Shown piece after piece: positions 23,399 to 35,175 of a DNA stretch of 64,000 bases. The position numbers and the translations under genes were made by a program. The DNA is from Juglans regia. Its lineage: Eukaryota; Streptophyta; Magnoliopsida; Fagales; Juglandaceae. The notes beneath the pieces are model-generated. The model was not told the origin of the DNA, ran no database searches, and saw nothing but the letters and a program-made list of their open reading frames with translations. Position 1 is the stretch's first letter. Every line of letters starts with the position of its first letter. The stretch spans positions 18,953,234-19,017,233 of the forward strand of contig NC_049903.1 of NCBI RefSeq assembly GCF_001411555.2, given 5' to 3'.

Positions 23399-25165
23399 TG
23401 ATGACTTGCATAATTTTTTATATTTTATCACTTTTTAACTTTAAACTTTAGTCTAAATACCATATTATTGGACTAAAATGCTAAAATGTTAATAGAAATA
23501 AATGGAATTAATGTGTATTCTTGAATTGAGTTTCTATTTACTTTGGGATACTCCTGAGCAGATTTTTATGTTTAATTTGAGAGTTTATAAAAGAACAAGT
23601 CCAAACCCGTTCAAATTCAAAGGACTTTTAAGTGGGCAAGACGTTGGAACAACCTAAGAACTTTCAATGAGTGTAGAATTCTTCAAATAAGGATAATGAT
23701 GGAGTTTGAGAGTAATTTGGATCAAAATCTAGAACGCGCTAGCAGACAGCATGGACACACTTTAGTATTTTAATCATAACTTTCTACTCCAATATTGGAT
23801 TGATGCAATTTTTGATGATTTGGAAATATATCTTAAAAGGCTATAATGTTGTCTCTAATAAGGTTTTCTAAATTCGAATTCCTAAAGCAGGTACGTGGCT
23901 GCCAAGTTGAGTCCTAAAATTTAGACAATTTTGTGTGCGGGAATATAAAGACATTAGAATTTCTTTCCTACCCTATTTAAGCATATCATTAGCACGAAAT
24001 TGGGGAGTTTTTTGAGAGGGGCATTTCTTTGGAGTTTTTCTTTTTAGAAGCTGCGGCTTGCGAGGGACGACACTGCGGACTGCGAGGAGCATTTTCAGTG
24101 TTCATTTTCTTATATTCTCCTCTCAGAAATTATGTTGAATTCGTTTATATTGAATTTAATTTTTAGCATAAACTAATTTTTTTTTATTCTAGGAAAATGA
24201 TGTAATCTAGTTCTGAACTATGCTTGCTTTTCTATGTTAATTTGAAGTAATTTTCTTCTATGTTTATCTGATTTATTTCGAGCTTATTGCTTCTAATTAA
24301 CTGGCTATTAATTAGATGATTTTAATCTTGTGATTTGCTGTCGAAAGAGGGAATTATAGGATATATCTTAGATATTTCGGCAAAGGTAATTTTAGAGATC
24401 AAAAGATTTGTATGAACCTATATAGTATTAAAATCATTGGTCTTATTGCTTTCTTACTTTATTATTTTTTTTTATAGAAGAGTTGGAAGCCACCTGTCCA
24501 TTAGCGACCCCGTCCCAATTTTATTAATAAACTTCACTTATGGCGGAGGAAAACCGTGGTAACAAAACTGACACTCAGGATACAGACCATCCCTTGTATC
24601 TAAACCAATAACCCAAAACCAAAATTACAAAGCCACCTAAAACTGTAGACCCATACTAGCATTCCGAATACTTGAAACTCAAAAAAAAACCTGCCTATAA
24701 CTGCAAAAACAATACCCAAACCCGAACCACTCTCCCGAGAAGACCTTACTTTATTAATTTGCATACTCTTGTGTAAAATGTTGAACAAGAATAATTTCCA
24801 ATTGATTATCGAAAGAGACTTTTGGATGTTTGTGGAGATTTGCTAACAAACAAAGAGAATTAAATTCAATTAGTTAGATGAGTAAAGCATAATGAGGGAT
24901 TAGGTGAAATCAATTTCCTAGAAGTTTTCTTTCCCATTGATTTGATCTTCGAACAATATCTTTCTTTTCCTTTAATTATTTTCTTTGAATTAATTTTATA
25001 TTAATTTTCAATTACAAAAATCTTAGTGACTTTTCTAAATAAAGTCGAGATTAATATAATTTTGGTATTTGTCAAAAGTAAGTTACCAATCCCTGAAGAC
25101 GATACTCTTCTCATCACTTTACTATAAAACTACGATACTATGCATTTGTAGTTTTGCACCGATCA
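23399..25165 (+). mobile_element. Solo LTR, Ty3 Tat/Athila type
   Basis: The segment starts TGATGACTTGCATAA and ends TTTTGCACCGATCA. It is flanked by the exact repeat CCCAA at 23394-23398 and 25166-25170. The end contains AATCCCTGAAGACGATACTC and a nearby ACTACGATACTATGCA, typical of the 3' end of Tat/Ogre/Athila LTRs. No internal region remains. The LTR landed in the antisense LINE ORF1, and reading of that ORF continues on either side. A 280-bp LINE fragment was inserted later at 24465-24744. Length without that insert is about 1.47 kb. Confidence 0.72.
24465..24744 (-). mobile_element. 5'-truncated LINE with 12-bp target duplication
   Basis: The insert is flanked by the perfect repeat CTTACTTTATTA at 24453-24464 and 24745-24756. 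It begins with a T-run (the poly-A tail on the minus strand). The minus-strand sequence ends in GGACAGGTGGCTTCCAAC before the tail, like plant L1 3' untranslated regions. It encodes nothing intact. Confidence 0.75.
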
Positions 25166-25860
25166 CCCAAACATCCCTAAGAACCATGAAGGAAACCTTC
25201 CACACGAGAAACAAATTCGTGATAAATTTTCATATTTTAGGGGTACCCATAAACAAATTGTTCTTCCTCTCGCAATCTATAACAATTTGGACCATAAGAA
25301 AATTACCCCACCCACACCCATCCACTTGCACATCAACATTAACAACTCAACCAATTGACCCACCAATCTGTTCACCCCACTCTCTTTTCATGCAAGCCAA
25401 TAGTAGATCATGCATCTGAACCCAAAAAATCTCTTGGGTAAACCTCATCTTATGTGGTTGAATGAATACATCGAATAGATTGAGTATAATGAGATTGTTA
25501 TCAAAGAACCAAGGATTCCCCTCCCAGCCCCTTTGTTTATCTACTTGGGTAGCAAAAGTAATCATAAAGGTATTTGCTCTTACCTCTTGAAACGTTGTTG
25601 GCTTGCTCACTCTCCAGAGTTTTGCCATAGTTGTATCAATTATGTCCTTCCCAATATTCCTCTCAAAGAAAATGTTTCTCCACTAAGCTCCGATCGCTCT
25701 TGTTCCTGACTTCATCCAAGATGCCTTCTAGCACTTGGATACATGGAATCTCTTCATCGGTCAACCGTAACCTCTTCCATTTCTCCACCAAGACTTCCAT
25801 CGCTTCACCACTAACCACGAAGGTGACTAGTGACTATGGCTCAATAACCCAGTAAGGAAT

Positions 25861-26376
25861 CCGTGTAATCACCTAACTTCTCATCTACCTTCTCGAAGGA
25901 GATAGGGGAGAGAAGAATCACAAGTTCACTCTAAACATTAATTCTATTGAGTTGTTTAGTTCTTATTGTTTCTTAATGCTGCTGGATTTAGGCACTTTAG
26001 ATGCGGGTTAATTTTGTATTTGTGTTACTCAGAGTTTTGGATTTGATGGAGCTATATGTATCTATATATGTAGATTACACACACATATATATATATATAT
26101 GGATAGATATATACGCACATACATAGTTATATTCTCTTTAATTAAATGTGAATATTGTTTACCTTTTATAAGATTGTACAAGTAACAAGATAACAATTTC
26201 ATCTCATGAGATAAATATATTTTCACCCAAAACATAAGCAACTATCCCCTACTCTTTAACTTTTTAACTTCAAATGGATAATAAATTATGGAAAATGCTA
26301 GTATGATTCTCAAATGTACTCACTCATATATTTTTTAGTTTATTTTATTTTATTTTTATTTTTCTTAATGGTTAAG
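25861..26376. other. Intergenic, no gene seen
   Basis: The first 60 bases may be the 5' untranslated part of the antisense LINE. The rest is AT-rich with a short (AT)n run near 26086-26100. Confidence 0.35.
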
Positions 26377-26384
26377 GAAGTAGC

Positions 26385-27275
26385 TAGGCCTGTGCAGGAA
26401 ATCGTGTGACTCGGCCCGTCTGCGAGACTCGGCTCGTAAATGATGGTTTTAGCTATTGCTCAGGTTCGACCCGTATAACGCGGTGACCCGACTTTTATAT
26501 AACTTTAGAACACGTTTTATTCTACAAATGAAACCCTAGCCCCCCTCCTAAAGTCCCTACTTTTCTTCATCACGACGCCATCACCATTGCCTCTGTTCCC
26601 CATCGTATGTACGTCATCTAGATGGAAAACAACTTATCTGCCTACCAACATTGAACAATCTTACTTATCTACGTGGGCTCAAGGTAAGAGCCCATTCGAA
26701 GTTGGAGCAGCTTCAACATTATAGGAATAGAACATTTCTACACACTCGATATGGGAAATGCCCTGCCGTTTAAGAAGAGATTTCCGTATCAGATCCATAG
26801 GGTTCCATTTGGTCAACCGATCAATGCATGGAAAAATCAGTGATGAGCCTCCGTTCAATTCTCAGTCAAAGAACACGATACAAGACCTTTGAAATATATG
26901 GTAATTTTTATACGAGAAGCCTTCGACATAAAGATATTTTATGAAGCAAATTCATGTCTTGTGGCGTCCCAGTTTGTGAAAAAAAAATTGGTCCTAGATT
27001 GCCTTTCTTAAGCTTTTGCTTTTATGGGTCGATTTCTTCTTTGTACTCTGTTACTTTCTTCTACACAACTCTTTATTACAAAGGGAGAGAGAGCGAGAGA
27101 GAAGTGCATATTGTAGCTCCCTAACTTTTCAGTGAATGTAATTATATATTTGTCTATTTGTATTTGAATCTGATTATTAAAAAGGGGAAAAACACACGGG
27201 TTGACCCAATAAAAAATGTGCAAGTCGGTTCGGGTTGGGCTCAAATCTTGAGCGGGTCCTCGAGTTGCAGGCCTA
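26385..27275. mobile_element. Non-autonomous hAT element with 8-bp target duplication
   Basis: The element is 891 bp. Its ends are TAGGCCTGTGCA and the inverse TGCAGGCCTA. The flanking 8-mers GAAGTAGC (26377-26384) and GAAGTAAC (27276-27283) differ at one base, as expected of an aged hAT duplication. Subterminal regions are rich in GACCCG/CGGGTC words (near 26466 and 27198-27260), also typical. There is no transposase. The centre has a CT-rich, leader-like stretch near 26530-26600 (ACCCTAGCCCCCCTCC) that may come from a host gene. Confidence 0.7.
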
Positions 27276-27776
27276 GAAGTAACTATTAGTAAATTTGTAT
27301 ATATTTTTTAGTTTTTTCTTAATAATTAAAGATGTTTAAAAAATACTTGAAAGGAAAAAAAAGAAAAGAAAAAGAAACCAATTATACTGGTGGACATATT
27401 TGGGACGTGCACCCTAGCATTGTCCAATAAGTTAGATGTCCCGACTAAATTTGTGGTCCCTCCTAACAAAATGTTAAAGTTTCATTCCAGACTATTAGTT
27501 TATTTTCTATGTTCCATAATTTTATTCGATTAGTAAACCCATATGATTGAATAAGTATGTTCTTATAGGTGAAATATTAAGAAAAATCAAGCATTTGTAT
27601 TGCATATACTAATAAACATAAAAAAAAAAACCATGAAGTGGAGTTAAAAAAGTATTCTCTGAGCTCTCTCGGTGGAGAAAGACTAGGTGAAGGAAATAGT
27701 CTCGGCTCACTCTGCTGAGTGAGGGAGGACGACTCTGCCCTAGCTTTATTACCAGTAAGGTTGGGGTAAGGTGACA

Positions 27777-28871
27777 ATGGAGGATTTGGAGAAAGGTTGG
27801 GACAAACTTCATCTCACGGAGGAGAATGAAGTGATTGAGGTGAATACAGATTATATGAGCAAGGTGACAGAAAAAGGGAATAAAAGCTTGGTAGGAAAAT
27901 TGTTATCGGACCGAAAAGTGAACAAGGAAGTGATTAGATCAACTATGAACAAGATATGGAGACTGGGAGGCTCTTTCATTCTCTACGATATTGTTCCAAA
28001 TATGTTTGTAATATCTTTTGAGAATCAGAATGATAGACAGAGAGTTTTAAAGGGTAAGCCCTGGTTATTTGATAACCAGTTGTTTGTTTTGAATTCGTTT
28101 GATGGTCTAACTCCCCCTCAGAAGATGAGCTTTGACTATGAAGAGTTTTGGGTACATCTTAACAATCTACCATTGACATGTATGACAAGAGAAGTGGGGA
28201 TGCAGATTGGAGCTATGATTGGAAGTGTGAAAGGAGTAGATATAAGGGAGGATGGGATCGGTTGGGGAAGTTATTTACGTGTTAAAATCGAAATAGACCT
28301 GAGGAAAAAAATTACAAGGGGTCGAAATGCTAATGTAATGGGCAACAGAATATGGATTCCGCTAAGCTATGAAAAACTCCCGAAACTATGCTTTAAATAT
28401 GGTAAAATTTGTCATGGTGTAGAAGGTTGTATGGAGATGGAAGGAAGTAATGATAAATCCCAAATGGGGTATGGCTTCATTCTAACCATTCTGGAAGGGG
28501 GAAGTCCTTGGAGTCTTCTAGTAACAAATTTAGTGAGAAAGTGGGAGAAAGTGATGGTGGTTTTCACAATGTGTCTGCTACTGTGGTTGAGAAGGAGACT
28601 GAGGAAGCGAGGAAAGGGTCACTGGGCTCAAAGGGTGGAGATGAACAGCAGGTGCTTGATAAAAACTCTGAGACAAGTTGAGGAGCTTCCGGGGTGTCGT
28701 GTAGTGACTAGTTTTCAGCAACTAGACTATGACAAAGAAATGGCTGAAACTTATGGGGGAGTGGGGAGGAGGAGGTGGAAGAGAAGGGCTAGAATAGTGG
28801 ATAAGAAAGATGTAAGAGATTTAGTAATTGGAGGAAAACGCAGACTGAGAAGTGAGGGCGATGATGAATGA
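27777..28871 (+). pseudogene. LINE ORF1, DUF4283 and zinc-knuckle protein
   Basis: The frame starts MEDLEKGWDKLHLTEE. It shows the DUF4283 fold signature: GSFILYDIVPNMFVISF, then GKPWLFDNQLFVLNSFDG and FWVHLNNLPL. A zinc-knuckle region follows (LPKLCFKYGKICHGVEGC), in which the second Cys of the usual CFRCG is replaced by Tyr. Downstream the expected QYGxWLRA segment is out of frame, so a frameshift lies soon after residue 230. The tail to 28871 is probably read in the wrong frame. The family coats LINE RNA and helps reverse transcription. It lies 105 bases ahead of ORF2. Confidence 0.75.
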
Positions 28872-28976
28872 TGTAAGAGAGTCTTGAAAAAAGGAAAAAT
28901 ACATGAGGAGGATGGGGCAATTAAAAACGATGTGATATTGGTGGAGGCTGCTAGTCAGCCCCACCAACAACAATGA

Positions 28977-31900
28977 AAATACTAAGTTGGAAATGCCGGG
29001 GGCTTGGGAACCCCCGACAGTTCAAAACCTTCTCCTGTTGGTGAAGGAAAAGAAACCCAATATGGTATTCTTAATGGAGACAAAGTTATTAGCTTGTAAT
29101 GTTGAGGGCATCAAGAGGAGATTTGGATGAGAATGATGCTTTGTAGTTGACTCTATGGGCAAAAAATGGGGCTTGGCATTGTTGTGGTGTAGGGATATGG
29201 ATGTGGAGATAATCAACTATTCTCAACACCATATTAATGCTGCTGTTATGAGTGAAGAGAAGAAGCTGCTTTGGCTGTTCATTGGCTTTTATGAGCATCC
29301 CGAGGTTAGTAAAAGGAAAAACACATGGAATTTCTTGTCTTTGTTAAATCCCTCTATTGATAAGCTATGGTGTGTAATAGGGGACTTTAATGAGATCTTG
29401 TGTCAAGATGAAAAAATGGGTAGAAGACCTAGGCCAGAGGCTCAGATGGTTGAGTTTAGGAAAGCCTTAGAAGAAAATAGTATTTTTGACTTAGGGTGGA
29501 AGTGCAACAAATACACATGGAGTAGCAAGCATATGGATAGTACATTTACCAAGGAGAGGCTTGATAGGGCTATTGTTAACCTCCAATGGTCTAAAATTTT
29601 CTGTGATAGAGTTGTGGAAGCACTGACTGTATCTCAATCTGACCATAAGGCATTACTTCTAGATTTGAGACAACAAAACTTTGTGAATAAAAAGAAAATA
29701 AGGGTATTTAGATTTGAAGCAAAGTGGACAAAGGATGAGGAAGGAGTATCTATGGTAAAACGGGCTCGGGTGAGGGCTGAAGCACATCAAAATCCAGGCA
29801 TAAATGTCCAAGGAAAGTTGCATAGATGTAAAGGAGACCTAATCAAGTGAAGTAAGTTGACAGAGAAAGAGGCTGCTTTGAATATGAAGTAGAAAACTGA
29901 GAGGTTGAATAGGGAACAAGAAAATGAGGGGCCATATAATGTTGAACTAATCAGAAAGCTACAAGAAGAGATGGGATCTTTGTTGGAGCAGGAAGACTTA
30001 AAATGGAGACAAAGAGCTAAGAAAACATAGTACCAATTGGGTGACAAAAATACCAAATTTTTCCACTCTTGTGCTACTCAGAGGAGAAAGAAAAACCATA
30101 TTAAGGAAATAAAAAATGTTGAAGGTAGAATGGTGACTGAGAAAGAAGGAATAGAAGAGGTGCTTTATGATTACTTCAGTTCCATATTCTATTCAACACA
30201 GCCAACACCAAAAGCTACTGAATAGTGTCTGAAGGAGCTGGAACCGAGAGTGACAGACTTGATGAATGCAGAGTTACAGAAGGGATTTAAAAAGATTGAA
30301 GTGGAGGAAGCATTGAAACACATGGGATCACTGAAATACCCAGGCCCTGATGGCTATGGGGCTTGTTTTTATCAGGCTTATTGGAGCACTGTAGGGGAGG
30401 AGGTGAGTAGGGTTGTGTTGAGTTTCCTAAATGGGGAGGGAGTGTTGGATGAATGTGTTAATAATACTTTCTTAGCTTTGATCCCCAAAGTTAAAAAACC
30501 CTCAGTTGCCAGTGAATTCCGACCTATTAGGTTATGTAATGTGTTGTATAAACTTGTTTCAAAGACACTTGCTAATAGGCTGAAGAAAGTACTGCCTGCC
30601 ATTATTTCTAGCAACCAAAGTGCCTTTATACCAGGAAGACTCTAATGGACAATGTGATGATAGCCTATGAATCTTTGCACACAATGAAAACAAGACAAAA
30701 AGGTAGAATTGGTAGCATGGCTCTCAAGCTAGATATGTCAGAAGCCTATGATAGGATAGAGTGGAGATACTTAGAGGCAGTAATGAGAAAGTTGGGATTT
30801 GGAGACAGATGAGTATCTCTGATTATGAAGTGTACTGTGACTTACTCAATCCTTGTTAATGGGGAACTCGAGTAAATTCTAAAACCCACAAGGAGAATAA
30901 GACAAGGGGATCCTATTTCCCCTACTTATTTATCCTTTGTGCAGAAGGGTTAAGGTCTTTGATTAATGCAATAGACATTCGAGGGGAAATAAGGGGAGTA
31001 TCTGTTTCAAGAGGGGGAACAAAGATTAGCCACCTACTTTTTGCTGACGATTGTGTAATTTTCGGGAGAGCAAAGGTAAAAGAGTTGATAAAAATTAAAG
31101 AATTATTGAAGAAATATGAGCAAGCCTCAGGTCAATGCTTAAATATGTAGAAAACTTCTATATTTTTTAGTTCAAATACTGCTGGAAATACTAGAGCACT
31201 TATTCAGAGGGCAGCAGGGGTATCTATATGTGGAAGTTATGAAAAATATCTTGGCCTCCCAACCATGGTTGGTAGATCAAGGTATAATACTTTCAGGAAC
31301 TTGAAGGAAAGAGTTTGGGCTAAACTTAGCAGCTGGAAGAACTCCTTACTGTCACAGGCAGGAAAAGAAATATTATTGAAAGTAGTGGTTCAAGCAATAC
31401 CTACGTTTTCCATGAGTGTTTTTAGACCTCTACAAAGGCTTTGTAAGGAAATAGCATCTCTCTTGGCAAGATTCTGGTGGGGTCATAAATAGAATGATAA
31501 GAAGATCCAATGGAGAAGTTGGTTTAATATGGGAGAATCAAAAAGTAATGGAGGTTTAGGCAATGCTTGTAAAGCAATTTTGGAGAATGCTGAAACAACC
31601 TGACTCCTTAGTGGCTAAGGTAATGAAAGAGAAGTATTTCAAGAAGGTGGGGATAGTTGATGCAAAACTGGGGTATGGGTCTTCATTTATATGGAGAAGC
31701 TTGTGGTCATCATTGGGGTTAGTAAATGAGGGCTTTTGTAGAGAGTGGGAGATGGAAGTAATATAAGTATTTGGAGGGATAAGTGGCTACCAACTCAAAC
31801 CTCCCAATGTGTACAATCAACTATTAAAAATCTACCTGCTAATTCAAAAGTGCAGCAACTTATTGATATTGAAGCTGGGGTGTGGAAAAAGGACCTGATC

Positions 31901-34503
31901 CTTAACACTTTCAATGGTGAGGAAGCAAAAACTATATGTGGTATTCCCTTGAGTAAATGGGGAACAATAGACAGATTGGTGTGGGGGTGCTCAAAGGATG
32001 GTAAGTTCTCTGTTAAGAGTGCTTATCATCTAGAACATGAAAGTATGAGGAAGAGGAAAGGGGAAACTTCAAGGGGATATAAGGTTGGGAATGGGAGGAA
32101 GTTGATATGGGGGTTAAATGTCCCAAATGTGGTGAAGCATTTCTAGTTGAAGACAACTCATAATTTGCTACCTACAAAACTAAATATGTACAAGAAACAA
32201 ATCGCAGAGTCTGATTGCTGCCCAATATGCGAGAGGGAACCTAAATCAATTATCCATGCTGTATGGAGTTGCCCAACTGCCTCAGATGTGTGGGCTAAAT
32301 GTGAAAGTCCAGTGCATAAATTGTGTGTTTCAGATTATGTTTTTTGAGGATTTGTGGGGTAAACTCAATACTTTTCTCAAAGAAGATGAGGTGGAGGTGA
32401 TAGCTTGTATTATGAGAAAGTTTTGGATGAGAAGAAATTCACTACTGTTTGAAAAAAAAATTGATCACCCAAGAATTAACATTTATGCTGCAATACAGGG
32501 ACTAAGAGAGTTCAAGATGGCCCATCACCAACTACAGAAAACTCAGATGATAAGGAATGCTGATAGAAGTGTCAGAGATAGAATTTAGGAATGCAGTCAC
32601 GTGCCTTACAACATTAGTGCTTCTAGACTGGCTATTGAAAGGTACGGATTCAGAAGCCGAGAGCTGCAAAGATGGCAATTCCAACAAAGGAAGAAGCGAT
32701 CGAGTTGTCTGAATGAAAACCGATCTACTAAGGCCCTATTGAATTAAGCGGGAGAAAGCTCAATTGATGGAAGGGAAGAGAACAGCTACTACAGTTGGGA
32801 AAGTTTCTTTGGATAGAAGGAGGGGTAAGAGAAGAGAGGAAGGATTTGGATTTCCTTGAGTTTCTTTGAGACCAATTTGATGGGCCTTTGCTCGCGGAAG
32901 AACTGGGCCGTAATAGTGAAGCGAACTCTTTACATAACATAAAGTGAGTCAACTTGCTCGATGTAGGCTTCTTTCTTCGATAATTCTTTTGAAGGATGTC
33001 GCTATAAGTCTCAATGATCACTTACGAGTAATAGCATGGCATTTTGAATTCGATATGAGAAAAAAAAAACCATTCAATTATATATCGAAAGAGTAGTATG
33101 AGATAAGGGGCATTTTCGATTTTATCTGATCTATCGAAGACCTTATTGACCAGATTGATTTGTCCACTTCGACTTCTCTCTTTCCTGTCGACTTCTTCGA
33201 CTATGGATTTCGAGGTATGTTAGTCCGACTTCCCTATGTTAAGCATATAGCCATTCCTTTCCTAAAGAGGGGATTCGTACTAAGAGCGGTTATTCCGAAA
33301 ACAACTTATTCTTTCAAACAGCCGATTCGTGAGCACAAACGATTTTATAACTGAGGATTTCCTTGACTCATTCTAACGGTATAAGAGGGGATCCTCGGTG
33401 TCAAACAGACAAACAGTTCACCGATCGGGCTTACTTATTCTGTAGGCAGGTTGCCTCCTCTTAGTAGACCCTTTTTGAATCCCCTTATGTTTAGGAAAGG
33501 AAAGACGAATAACTTCAAAGCTTCAATAGGAATAAGCTTACAGATAAGATTAGCTGAGAGAAAGTGTTTCCCCCTCTTCCGTCTCCCCTCGGGGGAGAGA
33601 CTACTACTGCACAAACTGACAGCGGAACTCGAACTACTACAACAACAACAACTGAGACGACTTGTAGATATGTCAGTTACCTGGGTTGAAAAGAGAACTC
33701 GAACTCCTTTGTTACCGTTCCTTTCAGTTAAAGTTAAGGAAGAAGGCTGCTCATAACTCATTCACTGGAATCTTGCGAGAGCGTTCGTGCCTCATACCTA
33801 TGAGTCACTTCAGTTCCTGATTGTTGAGTCGCATGTTATGAGTGTTACTTCCTGGAATTAATTCATATATTTTTTATTAACTTGTTTCAGGGGGATCCTC
33901 CCCCCGAACCCCCTGTTTCATGGGGCACATCCCCTCGAACCCCCTGAATGAAGAAGTACGAAACAGTGTGAGATCGTTGACTAAATGGGAAAAACTTGAG
34001 GAAAGGGTGGTGAAAGCAAATTGGGATGATGCTGTGGATGTCAAGACTAATAGAGTAGGAATTGGAGTGGCTGTCAGGGACTCAAATGAAGAGGTACTTG
34101 CTTGCCTCTATTCCAAATTTGCTCATAATAGTAACCCAAATATAGCTGAAGCTCTGGGTTTAAGGAGGGCAGTAATTTTATGTACTGAATTGGGATTATC
34201 AGATGTTTTGCTGGTGGGGGACTCATTATTAATAGTGAATGCTACAAGAGTGGGGAAGAGATAAGGGCTAAGTATGGTTGTATTATTGATGATGTGAGGA
34301 GAGTTATGAATGAGAGTTATGAGGAGAGTTATGAATGAGAGTTATGAGGAGGGGTATACGTTTTGTTTATAGAGAAGCAAACAACACAGCGCACAAACTA
34401 GCAAGGTTGACTCTTAATTTTTCTGATGAAAGGATATGGATAGAGGATAGTCCAATAGAAATTGCTAATGATATACTTGTGGAAAAACATTGTAATGATT
34501 GAT
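28977..34503 (+). pseudogene. LINE ORF2: endonuclease, reverse transcriptase, RNase H (broken)
   Basis: The start MKILSWKCRGLGNPR is the usual plant L1 ORF2 opening and breaks after about 24 codons. The endonuclease continues at 29155-29740 with the motifs GDFNEIL and SDHKALLL. Reverse transcriptase spans about 30250-31500: KYPGPDGYGACFY, PIRLCNVLYKLVSK, then LKLDMSEAYDRIEW, and the catalytic FADD at about 31040. The zf-RVT region is near 32100-32330 (CCPICE and following H, C). RNase H follows the insert at 33990-34260 (KANWDDAVD, GIGVAVRDS, AEALGLRRAV). Stops are seen near 29130, 30000, 30224, 30644, 30811, 31149 and 31490, among others. In life it nicks DNA and copies LINE RNA into the nick. 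Confidence 0.8.
32718..33943. mobile_element. Organelle-like (probably mitochondrial) DNA inserted in the LINE
   Basis: This 1226-bp block interrupts ORF2. The 9-mer CTGAATGAA stands at 32709-32717 and again at 33944-33952, and LINE reading continues in the same frame from one side to the other once the block is ignored. Base composition is richer in GC than the surroundings, and the style (TCGACTTCTTCGACTATGG, TCCCCTCGGGGGAGAGACT) resembles plant mitochondrial intergenic DNA. Open frames at 33160-33354 and 33451-33756 are unidentified and may be mitochondrial-type ORFs. No terminal inverted repeats are seen. The mitochondrial origin is inference. The last 100 bases (CCCCCCGAACCCCCTG repeats) could be of another origin. 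Confidence 0.55.
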
Positions 34504-34599
34504 TTTGGTATCAATGAAGGAAGTATATGTTTGATTAAAAAAAAAAAACATAAAAAAAAAAGAGAGTAGGTAGTAGGACTCACAAAGTCGTTAACTCAA

Positions 34600-34801
34600 T
34601 TAGGTTTAGATAGTGAGTTGAGATGAGATGAGATGAGTTGAGATTGAAAGTGTAAAATATTGTTAGAATATAATTTTTTAATATTATTATTATTTTGGGA
34701 TTTGAAAAAATTAAATTGTTTATTATATTTTATATAAAAATTTATAAAAGTTGTAATGATGAGATAAGATGAGTTAAGATTAACTCTCAATCCAAACCGA
34801 G
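34600..34801. mobile_element. MITE, ATCCAAA/TTTGGAT family, copy 3
   Basis: It starts AGGTTTAGATAGTGAGTTG, has a triple GATGA stretch and ends CAATCCAAACCGAG. Internal TTGGGATTTGAAAAAATTAAA is shared with copy 4, which begins within five bases of its end. Confidence 0.65.
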
Positions 34802-34804
34802 TTT

Positions 34805-35005
34805 GTCTCGTTTGGTTACGCAGTTCAGATGAGATGAGATGTTTTGTTAAAAGTTAAAGAAAATATTGTTATAATATTATTTTTGTTTTGAGATTTGAAA
34901 AAGTTAAATTATTTATTATATTTTGTGTGTAAGTTTGAGAAAGTTGTAATGATTATATGAGATAAGATGAGATTAAATAGTTTGATTTTGTGTAACCAAA
35001 CCAGC
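34805..35005. mobile_element. MITE, same family, copy 4
   Basis: It starts GTCTCGTTTGGTTACG and ends GTGTAACCAAACCAGC, so the ends are inverse to each other with the family word varied to GTTTGGTTAC. The internal core matches copy 3. Confidence 0.65.
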
Positions 35006-35055
35006 AATGTATTCCTTTGGCACTTGGTCTCCTAATTTCGAGTATTATATGACTT

Positions 35056-35175
35056 AGGCCTCATTTAGATACTAGAACAATTTCAAATTTTAAAACAATA
35101 ATAATATTAAAAACTAATATTTTAATAATATTTTATTTAACTTTCATCTAAAACTATCTCATTTCATCTTACTAT
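35056..35175. mobile_element. MITE, same family, short copy 5
   Basis: It starts GGCCTCATTTAGATACTAG and holds the AAAACAATAATAATATTAAAA core and a final CTATCTCATTTCATCTTAC. About half of the usual length is present. Confidence 0.5.

Larger units (their letters stand above)
23055..25860 (-). pseudogene. LINE (L1-type) ORF1 fragment, split by a solo LTR
   Basis: On the minus strand ORF1 starts near 25800 (MEVLVEKWKRLRLTDEE). It continues through a DUF4283-type domain (NPWFFDNNLIILNLFD, then FWVQMHDLLLACM at about 25430) and GCGWGNFLMVQIVID, with several frameshifts. At 25166 a solo LTR interrupts it. Reading resumes below 23398 with a zinc-knuckle remnant (HGS, GC), then FGSWLHANPYMKKKAGVR, the usual segment after the CCHC knuckle. 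It fades near 23055. Such ORF1 proteins bind LINE RNA. The copy has lost ORF2 and its 3' tail, which is unusual because LINE copies normally lose the 5' side. It is in the same family as the LINE at 27631. Confidence 0.65.
27631..34545 (+). mobile_element. Near full-length L1-type LINE with nested insertion
   Basis: Flanking repeats AAACAT plus a run of about ten A lie at 27614-27629 and 34546-34561 and mark a target duplication of about 16 bp. An A-run ends the element. It holds ORF1 (27777-28871) and ORF2 (28977 to about 34500) with endonuclease, reverse transcriptase, zf-RVT and RNase H parts in the usual order. A foreign 1.2-kb block (32718-33943) lies between zf-RVT and RNase H. Without it the element is about 5.7 kb, normal for plant L1. 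Stops and frameshifts in both ORFs mean it is dead. Confidence 0.8.

Noticed and set aside
33451..33756. 101-residue open frame in the organelle-like insert as a nuclear gene
   Set aside because: It lies wholly within the insert, has a long open frame on the opposite strand too, and matches no domain I recognise.
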